Shown: piece after piece, positions 1 through 10,548 of the stretch
How the letters are laid out: every line of letters begins with the position of its first letter
Numbering within the stretch: the first letter of the stretch is position 1
Assembly (NCBI GenBank): GCA_038503065.1
Contig: JBCAMK010000007.1
Span: 62,001 to 126,000, forward strand
DNA: 64,000 bases
Source: Paragyromitra xinjiangensis
Lineage: Eukaryota > Ascomycota > Pezizomycetes > Pezizales > Discinaceae
Direction of reading: 5' to 3'
Made by a program: the position numbers and the translations under genes
The notes under the pieces: model-generated
Database searches by the model: none
What the model was told of the DNA's origin: nothing
What the model saw: the letters and a program-made list of their open reading frames with translations, nothing else

Positions 1-881
1 GTTTAGATTGCGTTAGTTTGCAAACATTGATTTAAACCAGCGAAGAGTGCATTTATGCAGAGAAATATTGTACCTTGAAGAATACACAAAGTCCCAGTCT
101 TCTTCCCAGTGCTCGGCGACTCCCACTCATGATGATGCAACAATTTCGCCTCAATCGAAAACGCAGACTCAGCAACACGAGGCGGCTTCACCTTCGACGA
201 AGGAGCTTTAGTAAGACCAGTTGGACCCCATTCAGAGACACCATACGGTGCATTAATAGAAGTGTAGTTCGCAGCTCTGCCAAAATTATTAGTATTCTGG
301 CGAGGAATATAGGAGGGGAAAGCTTACTCTATGAACCACTCAGAGATGACGTTGATGGTGCATTCTTTGGTATCCAGAAGGTTTTGGCCGGAGTCTTTCA
401 TGTTCCCTCTTCCACCGCTGATTCCGACGCAGAAGATTGGGGGGTCATGGTTTACGACTTGGGTATAGGAGAAGGGGGCGAGGTTGTGTTTCCCATCGGC
501 GGAAATGGTGGATAGAAATCCGATCTATGGTATAGGATCTAAATTAGCAATTGCTTCTTCTTCAGTTTCTCGATACCGGGGGCTTATGCGAACCGGACGA
601 GGAATGATCCCAGAGATCAGGAGCTTGTAGTTGTCGATACTATTTCTCCCCTCTCCATATGGATCAATCTCGACTGTGCCGTGCTGCTTCCAGGAATCAT
701 CGTTGGCGCCTGATCCAAGTTTCCATTCAGGTTTCTTGGTTTGGGTTTGGTGGAAGGTGGTGTCTTCCTCCCAAGCTGGGCGAGAAGCTTCGACGGTTTT
801 AAAATCACCCTAAAGCCTCTAAAGTCAACTAAAACCCATAGTGCTAACAACAAACTTAAGGGCACCAACGTGTGAACCCAT
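1..881 (-). CDS. Flavin-reductase-like (FMN-binding split barrel) protein, partial
   Basis: Fungal flavin reductase-like domain protein, a family that binds FMN in a split beta-barrel; the physiological substrate is unknown. Spliced minus-strand model: exons 881-870, 809-594, 524-328 and 276-74, after which an intron (GTACAA) runs past the left edge, so the C-terminus is missing. The exons join in frame and give the family signatures EIDPYGEGRNSIDNYKLLIS, then IIPRP|IGFLSTISADGKHNLAPFSY across a splice, then VNHDPPIFCVGISG and later APYGVSEWGPTGL. Introns are 60, 69 and 51 nt. The donors at 869 (GTTGGT) and 593 (GTTCGC) are weak, and the four-residue first exon (MGSH) is the least certain part; a start further upstream is possible. 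No unspliced frame is open across the gene. Family call is confident, exact 5' end is not. Confidence 0.8.
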
Positions 882-2318
882 TGATGCTGGCTTATGAGAG
901 AACTTTCTGAATTGAGGTTGGATCTGGGGTTGACAGAGTGCAAATCTACGAGATCTTAAGAGTACTGTGCGGGGGAGCTGGAGCATCTACTGATGAGAGG
1001 TGACCAGATTGGAAGGAGAGGGTGTTTCTTTTTAAGACTTGAGGATTAACCATCAGTACTCTGTTAGATGATGATTTCTGAATAATTACAAAGACGGCAA
1101 TTTACAAAGGTTTACAAACGATTCGCGATGCTTGGAAATCCGCATGCAGGTCATGTGGGGGCTGCGCCGGCTTTTCTCGGCTCGGTGGTGACGCCATGAA
1201 AAGGCTTATCTGTTGCGGAGCCTCAACACCATGTCTAGGATATGAAGGTCCTTACGCGGTAGGCTTGGTACCCTTCTTATTTGGTTCTAACTGAGATAGA
1301 GAATGAATTTCTAACCTTGGGATTAGAAGGACCAAACAGAGAACTTACTGGCACACCCAATTGGTAGACAAAACTATCTGCTAGACGAGGAATGATCAAA
1401 TTCATTAAGCATAAAAGGGAGATGACAAAGGTATGTAATATTGAATCGAGCTGCAGGATTCGGGTTAGCTAAATCGAGGATGTTCCAGATCTGCCGCCGA
1501 ACCGATACCCTGGCCCAAAACCACTTCTCCCGTAGACTACGGCACTCAGACCATGCTGGACGAACCGCACTGGACGAACCGCACTGGATGATCTTAGCCA
1601 GCTAGCCAACTCTCTTTTAAGATGAAGATACCTGCTGGCCCTACGTACGGAAAGCGGTCCGTATACTTTTAATTAGGATTCTCCCATACTAGGCATTGAG
1701 GAAACTAGAGCCATCTAGGTGAAGCTAGAATGATACACTCTTGGGGACTTTAGCATATCTAAGAAAGTGGCAATATTAGGCATCTTTACGAGGCTAGTGG
1801 CGATTAGCGAAGCTGGATAAACAGCATAGTTGGTTCATCTGACTGTGTACGGACTCCTCACAAAACACATGCCTCTAAGTGTATGCACGCAAAATGTGAA
1901 CTCGCCACTACCCGTGCTCCTCGTCTTTCCTACGGTACTACCAGCTGGGATGTCTGTATCTTTGCAATACACATGTCCCATCCATTATTTCACCGGCGAG
2001 GCTGCGGCGAGGTCTTACTGATGCCAACTGTTTCCGAAATTCTAGAGAGAAATGGCTGCGTCTTCAGGCGTCGAATCGGTTTTGCTTTGGCCTGAGCTGT
2101 GCCTGATATGCTTCAATGCATGAGAAGAGGGGGAGAACGCTTAGCGTACGTGGCATGGCCTACGCCTTGGGATATTTGATAACGAATCCCAGCTCCCGAA
2201 GAGCTCACTGTGCCGAAAGCAATCACAGTGAGAGCGAAGATCCGATTCGTTTGTTGCTCGCCAGAATGCTAATAGTTCGGCGAGAGGCAGTGATGGGTGT
2301 ACAATATGACGCAAAACT
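882..2318. other. Gene-poor stretch
   Basis: No supportable gene. Short ORFs around 1830-2337 lack family motifs or splice structure. The stretch may be decayed sequence related to the STAND remnants downstream, but I see no readable domain in it. Confidence 0.5.
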
Positions 2319-2648
2319 GTGCAACGCCGGCACCTAACGGGAGCCCGACTGCTGCTTCATAGAAGGGATAACTTGGCAGCCTCGATTAGCGGGAGGACGC
2401 TGCTCCATCTGAAACCACTCGATGTGCTGGTCTCCCATCCCGAAAAGCGTGGGAATAGAAACGTTACAGGTAGTTTTTATCTGCTAATATCCGGGGACCA
2501 GTTGCCATCTAAGAAATGGCCAACCCCGTGGTTCTGGCGGTGGAAAGCACTTCATCTAGAGGCATATGGGAGAATCGAGGAGGTAGCACAGTTATTGATC
2601 GACGCTGGAATGCGTTTATCTGCTGATAAGAATGACGAGATTTTATGA
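2319..2648 (+). pseudogene. Ankyrin-repeat remnant
   Basis: A 109-codon ORF whose last third reads KALHLEAYGRIEEVAQLLID followed by AGMRLSADKN. This matches the ankyrin pattern of ALHLAA, then a short spacer, then VxxLLxxGA. An earlier piece (LLLHRRDNLAASISGRTLLH) is also ankyrin-like. Nothing on either side continues as a protein, so it is best read as a decayed fragment. It lies about 0.7 kb before a second remnant that resembles the N-terminus of the STAND gene at 4901, suggesting that a former copy of that gene family was broken up and perhaps rearranged, because the ankyrin part lies upstream of the N-terminal part. Confidence 0.45.
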
Positions 2649-3372
2649 TATGGCTTATGGGAGCCTTACGAAAAGGGACTTAGTAGTTAGAAATTGCATT
2701 GCATCAGCAGTACATCCTTCTTGCATGTCATGTGTTCGTGCGTGGGGGCGTGCCCGGTATCCTACGATCGTATGGTGGTATTTCTAGACTCCAGGGGTGC
2801 CTTATTAGTCGGTGGCTTCTACTAGAGTGGGGGCTTCTGCAGCTCCGAGCTTGACAATAGCCTAGGAAATGGGGTCATACCCCGTGATCCCCGTACTAAC
2901 GGAGGTATCGCAGTTACTTTTTGGTTATCCCATTGGTATTAGGCGATATATGGGTAACTACTTACTCGTGCAAAAGTAGCAGTTCGATGACTATTCCGAG
3001 GTTTATCTGCGGAAATATATGTCGAAAATTTCAGTGCAAATCAACTATAGAGGAGATTTCCGGTTATATTCAACAATAATTCACGGCCTGTTGGAGCAAT
3101 ATTATCTATGAATAGGTGAATGGGACGAAAATCACCTACTCGTTATAATTATGCTTCCGACTAGAGTAAACGGTGACGAAATAAAATACCTGCCAGTTAC
3201 CATTATGCATACAATTTTAGGAAGCTGACACCTGTATTAGCTAGTGAAGCTAATAAAGAGAAGCCTTGAATAAGGTTACAATTAACGAAAGTGTAGTGAT
3301 GGATATGATGTTTCCCCACTCCCTAGGTATTTTTTCTGTGTTTTTCGAAACTACTCCGATATCCTACTCAGT
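2649..3372. other. Gene-poor, AT-rich stretch
   Basis: No ORF with recognisable content and no RNA gene seen. It lies between two remnants of STAND-type sequence. Confidence 0.5.
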
Positions 3373-3560
3373 ATTGCAGAAACCCTAACAGCAGTAGATT
3401 CAGTAGCGAGCATCCTCACAATTATTGAACTTGCGCGAAAGGTAGCAACTGCAAGCTTTAAGTATCCTTTGGTGGTAAATGAGGCAACACAAGAGCTTGC
3501 AAGACTTTTTTGGGGATCGGTCCACTCAACGCTTTTGTGGTCGATCTACGACAAACTGCG
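3373..3560 (+). pseudogene. Decayed STAND N-terminal domain, paralogous to the gene at 4901
   Basis: The frame beginning ATT at 3373 reads AETLTAVDSVASILTIIELA, then RKVATASFKY, then NEATQELARLF. It aligns with the first 50 residues of the STAND gene at 4901 (SVSSAIALAQLAGKVATSTY). Shared positions include the VSS/VAS-ILxxxxLAxKVATxxxKY pattern of the fungal STAND N-terminal (Helo-like) domain. There is no start codon and the frame soon ends, so this is a relic rather than a gene. The similarity is seen directly; the common origin is inference. Confidence 0.55.
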
Positions 3561-4900
3561 AAGCCAAATACAGCAACGCGTAAGCCGGATACTCAAGCTT
3601 AGATCCTTGGAATGAAATGAAAGGAGTCTCACGCGAAGGAGGTTGATCCGGACTTCCGAAGAAGGGGAGATTCCGCAGTACGTTCAATCGAAACGCGAAG
3701 ACGACACTTTTGCTTTGCTTACCCGGGGATTAGTAGCGAATTGTAAGAGAGAGTACCTACTAGATTAAGCTGATGGTTTAGGAATTGTTTGATAGAGATT
3801 GAGGAACTTGGTTCTCGGCTGTGTTCCCCCTTATATACAAGCCCCCAGAAAGTACATAGTATTGATGCGTCGGAATTTTTATAGGAGAGATGGCAGGCGC
3901 CTATCTTAAGAATGACATTTGTGGAAAGCTCTTATTTGTGTGTACCTTTCAGTTTGGGCTAATTATTTCCAGTATAACGCTAAAAGCACACGAACACCAA
4001 TTACCAACAGGTAGCCAAAGTGGTGACAGGCGGTGGGGTACCCGGCTTGGCCAATTTCATAACAAGGGGACAAAGTGAGATGCGGCCTCAATGAATGATC
4101 CCCGAAGATCATCAAACGAAAGTGTTTTTTAGTTCCGGGAGTGTGATCTAAAACTATTCTCAGCTGAGGCTGAATATACGTCAGAAGTCGGAGGACATAG
4201 AGGAGGATATGCATGGCTATGAGGAAAAAAAGTATACTGAAGTGGGACTATTAGTGGCTACAACCACTAACTGAGGCTACCAACGTAAATGGGTAGCTTG
4301 TATTTGAGTCAGGTAAAATACGAGGCTACTCGCAGATTTCACTGTTGGTACCGGGAGGTTTATACTGCATAGATATAATCTGCGATATATCATTTAGCTA
4401 TCGCCCTGATATAAGTTGTTTCGTTCCTCTATCTCCCAGTCGTTATTCTGGGGCCTCAGGCGGAGTTCATGTGGATACCCGTGGTGGGAGTGGTCACCTA
4501 GCTTACGTCGAGTTCTTCTCCACATGGATAAACATGGCGAGGAGGTTGCTTCCCGGCCGTTGCATCACTTGAGCGCGATGCAAGTCAATCATGAGAGTCT
4601 GCAGATACGGAAAGAAGCCTCTCTGCGGAAACCTTACATTAAAAATGATTAAGACCTAATGGCTATAGGTTATAGGTTACATTTCTAGTCACGCGCATAT
4701 CGAGAGTTGACCCCAACCGTGAAGTTTAACGATCTTGCTTGATGCTGTTTTTAATATCCAATACCTCTTCATCGGGTCACTCGGGAAACAGTGAACGGGG
4801 TTTGAAACCCTCTTAGAGCCTCCTAGGGTATGAATAAACAGTTCATCCGCCTCTGGTCACTAGGAGCGCCGAGTGCCGAGGGCCAGCAGAGTGAGTCAAT
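3561..4900. other. Upstream region of the STAND gene
   Basis: Short unconnected ORFs only (for example 4345-4652). No motif recognised. It holds the promoter side of the gene at 4901 but no element I can name. Confidence 0.45.
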
Positions 4901-7824
4901 ATGGCAGAAGTCTTTGGGTCGGTTTCAAGTGCAATTGCTCTTGCTCAACTTGCAGGGAAGGTAGCAACCTCCACTTACAAGTACATTTCCGAAGTCAAAA
5001 AAGCACCGAAGGACCTGGATCAACTTTTGCTTGAACTTAGCTCGCTTACTACAATTCTGATTAATTTGTGCGGCAATTGGAAAACGGGGTTAACAAAAGC
5101 AAATGCGCCAAGTGATCGCGATGTGGGTCTTCCGGAATGTTTTTCACAGTTGCATATATTGCTGAAGGAACTATATGAAAAACTAGCACCTTGGTATGGG
5201 ATGAAAGGAAGAATATTTAGGAGATTTACTTGGCCATTTCAAGCACAGGAAGTCTCAGAGTATCTCACGAAACTCGAACGACATAAAAGTACGCTGCGTA
5301 CGGCTTTATCTGCAGATCAACGGTACGCTGAGAAGAGAGTATATTCCCCGGACTAGGCTGACTATTAAGAATCCGATTGGTAGACATTGAGAAACATGTT
5401 TTAAATACGGAGGGGCTTATCCTGAGGCTGGGGAAAGATGTGATGGAAACGAAGAACGTTGCCGCGGATACGAACCTAGGAACGCACGACATTAAACAGA
5501 CCCTTGCACTCCGGGGAGCAGAAAGGGATAGCGAGATCAAGTGTTAGTCTATTGAATGCCCTTTTTCCTTTACTGTTATGTGGACGTTTCCGCTTTGCCA
5601 TCAGAAGCCCTTCGACCATAACCCTAACCGTTTCTATCTTGAATTTCTTACCCTATTTCCGTATACACATTCCACCCCACTCTCCTGCTAGTGTTTACAC
5701 AACGCCGAACCCCGAACACGCCCCTTATAAACATCATTGAAATGTGTTTACGTTACCTGTCAGGCAACCTATATATCTATTACCTCTTTGTTCGTGGGCT
5801 ATTATTCTGAATAGGCGCTCCATCATAAGGGGCAAAATCTGTGACCTATTTCTTTATATTACACTAGGAAAACAAAATTTGCAGATGCTAATCTATAAAG
5901 TTACAGTAAAAAAACGAGCAGCTGTTTTAGAGTGGTTCTATAATGATTCTTTCAGAAACAAGCATAATGCCATCAAGAATAGACGACAAGCGGGTACTGG
6001 TGGATGGCTTCTCCGGAGTAAGGAGTTCCAAGATTGGATGAATCCTAAAAGCCAAAGTGCTTCAAGATTTCTCTGGGGTTATGGAAATCGTATGCTCCAA
6101 GTTAACCGTCTATTATCGTCACATTTATGAAGAGAATAGGCTGAACAAGGTCATTGCGGGATATATAGCCGGTGCTGGGAAAACATTTATAAGGTATCTC
6201 GCTACTCAGGCTTTGAATAGAGATACAGCCGACCACTGAATCCTCTCAGTTCTACCATCATCGATCATCTTCAAGATTTAGTACTCGGGGCAAAGCACGG
6301 AGTGGCATACATTTACTTCGACTACCAGTGCCAAGAAAAGCAGAACCAATTCAATGTTCTTTCTAGCCTCATCAGACAACTACTGGACAGAATACCACAT
6401 CTTCCGACTGAAATTGAGAAACTATATGATGGATCAAAGCGAAACGGTATACAATTAACCCTAGAAAATTTATTCCCTGCTCTTCTTGCGATCATTGATT
6501 CCTTTGAGAAAGTCTTTTTTGTCTTCGATGCATTGGACGAAATCGAGGGTGACAAGAATGAATCTCGAATCAACTTTCTATCGCTCTTCCATCGCATGGG
6601 TGACCATGGTATCAATCTTTTCCTGACCAGCCGACCGCATCCCCAGGATATTAGAGTTTCACTGTGCACCGCATCCACAATCCAACTTATACCCTCAGCT
6701 GGAGATATCGAATTGTATATCCAGAATATCTATCAACACCCACGAGCAGCTCATTTTATCGAAGAAGGGAAATCTGCGAACATGGTTGCCCCCGACGTGC
6801 TTACTTCTGACATTTTAAAGTGCTCCAAGGGAATGTAAGTACTATCGCAATGAGTTATATGGCTAGTTTACTAAATGCGGAAAGGTTTCTACTAGCACGT
6901 TTTCATATCCAGTACCTCTGTCAGCAGACGACAACAAGGAAGTTCCTGAATGCGCTGGAGACCCTCAAAAACAGTTCTCCGTCCGCAAGCAGTCCCTTGG
7001 ACCCTACTTACGATAGGGTCATGGACAGTATTCGAGGTCAAAAAAGCTCTTCCACTATGGCGCTTAAGGTCCTATCGTGGCTTGTTCAAGCAAAACGACA
7101 GTTATCGGTAAATGAAATTAGAGTAGGAATCTCCGTCGAGCAGGGTCGCTACAACCTTGACGAGCTTGATATTCCGGATCGGACGACTTTGCTGGACATC
7201 TGCGGCGGCCTTGTTACGATTGATGAGGCTAGCCACACAATTCAACTGGCCCATCAAACCGTTCATGAATACCTTCTAAAAGACGTTGCGCTTCTTCAAG
7301 ACGCTAATTTTGGCCTCGCTGTTGCCTGTACAACGTATCTCACTTTTGACGTCTTTGCAAATGGCGCCTGTCACTCGCATGATTCGTTTATAGCACGATT
7401 CAAGTCGCACCCTTTCTTAGAATACGCAGCACAAAACTTAGCATTCCACCTCCAACAATGTGATCAGAACCTTACAACAAGGATAGTTCTCAATTTGCTA
7501 AAACGATCAGGTTGCATCGAATCATACATGCAAGCTCTCTACGATTATATATCTGTAAATGATAAACCCTCTACTATCCACACCAGGTATCCTAAGAACA
7601 GGCACCCGTTACATGTAGCAACTCTCCTCAAGCACCGCGAGGTAATTCAGGCGTTATTTGAACAACACGACAATTGCTCAGAGCCGGATAGCTCTGGGGA
7701 GAATGCACTTCATACGGCGGCAAAAAATGGGGATATTGAAATGGTCAGGCTGCTGCTTGACCAAGGCATAGATTTTACGCTCTGCGATAGATTTGGACAT
7801 ACACCAATACAAAATGCAGCCTAG
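4901..7824 (+). CDS. STAND NTPase (NACHT-type, NLR-like) with ankyrin repeats
   Basis: Fungal NLR-like signalling NTPase. Exons 4901-5322, 5370-5542, 5907-6089, 6169-6193, 6250-6834 and 6885-7824 join in frame to 775 codons. Order of parts: N-terminal fungal STAND/Helo-like domain (MAEVFGSVSSAIALAQLAGK); a linker reaching GTGGWLLRSKEFQDW; Walker A GNPGAGKT, made only after splicing the introns at 6090-6168 and 6194-6249; Walker B VFFVFDALDE; sensor FLTSRPHPQD; winged-helix-like TYDRVMDSIRGQ; AHQTVHEYLL; then ankyrin repeats. Introns of 47, 79, 56 and 50 nt have typical branch sites; the 364-nt intron 5543-5906 is unusually long. The ORF ends at a TAG (7822) in the middle of the ankyrin array, and the same frame continues with clean ankyrin repeats to 8268. 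Either the protein is naturally short or the allele is truncated. Such proteins are linked to heterokaryon incompatibility and immunity; the role here is inference. Confidence 0.8.
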
Positions 7825-8268
7825 CGCGGGAACATAGATGTGGTTCGCTTGTTACTTGAAAGGGGGGCCGATATCTTGACTCCTGATAGGAAAGGGCAGA
7901 CTACGCTGTACAAAGCAGTTTTAAGAGGTGACATAAATGTGGTCCGTTTATTGATCGATAATGGTGCCGACTTGTCTACCTCAGACAGAGACGGGTGGAC
8001 TGTGTTGCATAGGGCTGCAAAGATGGGGTATGAGGCAGTTGTTCGATTGCTAATTGAGAAGGGAGCTGATCTGTTAGAACTCGATAATGACGGGTTGACG
8101 GTATTGCACGCAGCTGTGGAGGGTAACCAAAGAAAAATAGTTCAACTTTTGCTTGAAAGCGGGATCGATTCCTCGATTGCAGACAGCGAAGGAAAGACAG
8201 CACTGAACTACGCAGTGTCGGAAGGACACGAGGCAGTAGCTGAATTGCTTGAGAGGTATCTAGCTTAG
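7825..8268 (+). pseudogene. In-frame ankyrin extension beyond the TAG of the STAND gene
   Basis: Directly after the TAG the same frame continues for 147 codons with about four well-kept ankyrin repeats. Typical pieces are NIDVVRLLLERGAD, GWTVLHRAAKMGYEAVVRLL and GKTALNYAVSEGHEAVAELL, ending in a normal stop. No GT-AG intron removes the TAG: the repeat period runs straight across it (PIQNAA-stop-RGNIDVV). A single C-to-T change (CAG to TAG) would explain it. A second gene starting at the ATG at 7840 is possible but less likely. Confidence 0.7.
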
Positions 8269-10175
8269 GGCTGGTAAAGTACCCTTGATCCTAGATATAC
8301 TCCCTCATCCGAAAGCTAACTCTTGGCACCAGCTCCTGAAGATTCCCAAGGCCCTAGCGATAAGTTTCCGAAGAAAATTAGTACCTAGTTACATACGGTT
8401 ATTCAACATGTTTCAGTTCAATGGGCCAGAGACAGTGGTATCAAGAATAAGGAAGTTTCAAATCAGAAATATAAAACCAGGATTAATGGGAAGCTCTCTT
8501 TTGGTGGGATAAGTAGAGGATATGTTTTAACGAATTTTGCCGAGCATCATAGGCCCACTAGGGAGGGTCATCAGATCTGGAGTCAAGTTTGACCGGAAAA
8601 TATAATCCTGTCTCCTCAGAAAAAAGGGCTATGTCATGTTGTACTTGCCAGGTCAAGTCAGGCGTGTTTCTAGTCATGAACGATTCACGTGACAAAAAAA
8701 GTCGTGTATGCCAAACTGTACCCTGTATTTCTATCACGAAGTTAATATACCGATTCACATACAAGAAACGTGAGGAAACATGCAAATAAATGCCTCTAGG
8801 GAGAAGAAGACCATAGGAAATGCATCATGAGATGCGTCTCCTTATGCCCCTACTCTATATCTCTACTAGCAGAAACTCACTGGGAAAGAACCCCAAACAA
8901 GCGAATTAGCAAATTTGTACACCTAAAAGTAGAAAAATTGCAGGGATAGAGGCGTTCAAAAAATGTTTATTTGCAGAAAAATCATGAAAAACATCAGGAA
9001 ACGTATCAAGATACGTACATATTAGAAATAGGGCGGGATATAAGAGACTCTTACTCTTTGTAACTACGTGCGCACAATCAATCTAGGTGATGAGAACAGT
9101 AACAGATCCGGATGGTCGTATGCGTAAGGTGCAGGATAATTAAACTGAAGTTTTACACAAACTACTCTCAACGTTAACGATAAGTCATACTTTAGCTAAT
9201 TTAATCAGACTAGCATCGCCATAACTAAAACTTTATGTACCCTTAGTGGATTAGTAAATAGGCTTGAGCTATCGATCTATCTATAATAAAACAGCCCAAA
9301 TCATTACTACTACTACACGGTCCAAATCATAGATTATCACTCGATAGCTACAACACCTTGGTTTTTTTTATAGAAATTCGAGCTTCTTGACTCCCCTTAG
9401 CCCTAACAGGCACGCAATTTTGAATACACAGTACTGGTTTCGGCCAAGACATAGAGAGAGCGCTGTATATATGGGAATCTATTTCTTTGCCCTTTGTTCT
9501 CTACTCAATTCTCTAGCTGCTACATACCTACTATTTCAACATTGGTGTTAGGGAATCGGTATTATATAGTAGTTTACTTGCTTGCTCGCTTGACTAGGGG
9601 AAAGTTGCTAGTCCACAGAAAATTCGCACGGGTTACTCCTCAATAACATAGAACGTAAGAGCTTGCTATAGTTTTAATGCTCGAGAAATGATCCCACTAT
9701 TCTTTGATCGGCAGGTCAAATGATTAAGTACATCTAACCACTTTGGTTATGTATATATAATTATGGTAATGATATACCTAATGCTTTCTTCCTTCCTAAA
9801 GACTCACATCTAAGTAAATCTCTAGCCCTAGTTTCCAATCAAAAACACAAACATCACAATACAAAGTCCGAAGATTAAACCCTTCAAACCACCCCTTCTT
9901 CCCTCATTCCTCCCGCAGAGCCTTCAAACCACCCTCTTCCCTCGCTCCTCCCGCGGAGAGAGACTCGGAGAGAGAACCTTGGGCCGCTGTTTAAGCGACA
10001 GGAAGGAGTAGACATGTTCGCTGCAATAGGAACGTAAGGGTGCGGTGGTAGACACCATGTCGATTAGACGCCATACGGCATTTATCTAATGTAGGACATC
10101 CAGACACCTAACAAGGCTATAGGTTTAGTCCAGAATGCTCGAACTCTATTGGACTAGCACCCGTACCTGAGAGTG
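8269..10175. other. Gene desert
   Basis: AT-rich sequence with no supportable ORF. The only structure noted is the 40-bp tandem duplication listed separately at 9881-9960. Confidence 0.5.
9881..9960. repeat. Direct duplication of a 39-40 bp pyrimidine-rich unit
   Basis: Two adjacent near-identical copies, 9881-9920 and 9921-9960, each starting CCTTCAAACCACCC and ending near CCTCCCGC-GAG. They differ by a few substitutions and one indel. Confidence 0.75.
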
Positions 10176-10548
10176 CTATTCAATAAGTTCAAGAAGTAAT
10201 TCCTCAACCGCTTGCCTCTGGCGGCGACTCCATCTTGATGTCCCTTCCCCCCGTTGCAACTGAATCTTCAGTTCCTTCAGCAGCTGAACATTTTTGAATA
10301 TGTTATCCCGTGTTCTTGATCTTATATTCCAGCCAGCAGGTAGGTCAGATCCAGATGGCCGTGCCGTCTGGGGACCCGTGACGTTTTGGTTAGTACTCAA
10401 GCCAAAACAGTTCAGATTCGCATACTTCGTTTCTTTCGATGTATGCATTACAAGTCTGAATGAATTCAGCCACAGACGGAGCATCCTTGTCCCCTGAAAT
10501 GATGAGCTTTGATTGCTCAAACACTTCATGGATTTGGGTAGATGCCAT
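10176..10548 (-). CDS. Small two-exon protein of unknown function
   Basis: Not recognised. Start ATG at 10548; exon 1 (10548-10426) gives 41 residues beginning MASTQIHEVFEQSKLIISGD. A 58-nt intron (10368-10425, GTATGC...TACTAAC...CCCCAG) has an excellent branch site. Exon 2 (10367-10176) gives 63 residues ending RQRQAVEELLLELIE. The total is 104 aa, hydrophilic, with no signal peptide or membrane segment; the C-terminal half is basic and looks helical (NVQLLKELKIQLQRG). The consensus intron and unbroken frame on both sides make this a real gene rather than a chance ORF. The longer unspliced frame starting at 10529 is a shadow that only shares exon 2. Confidence 0.6.

Noticed and set aside
4901..6900. 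Multiple frameshifts and stops in the STAND gene suggesting a dead gene
   Set aside because: Each break except the TAG at 7822 is removed by a GT-AG intron with correct phase, and splicing creates a perfect Walker A, so these are introns.
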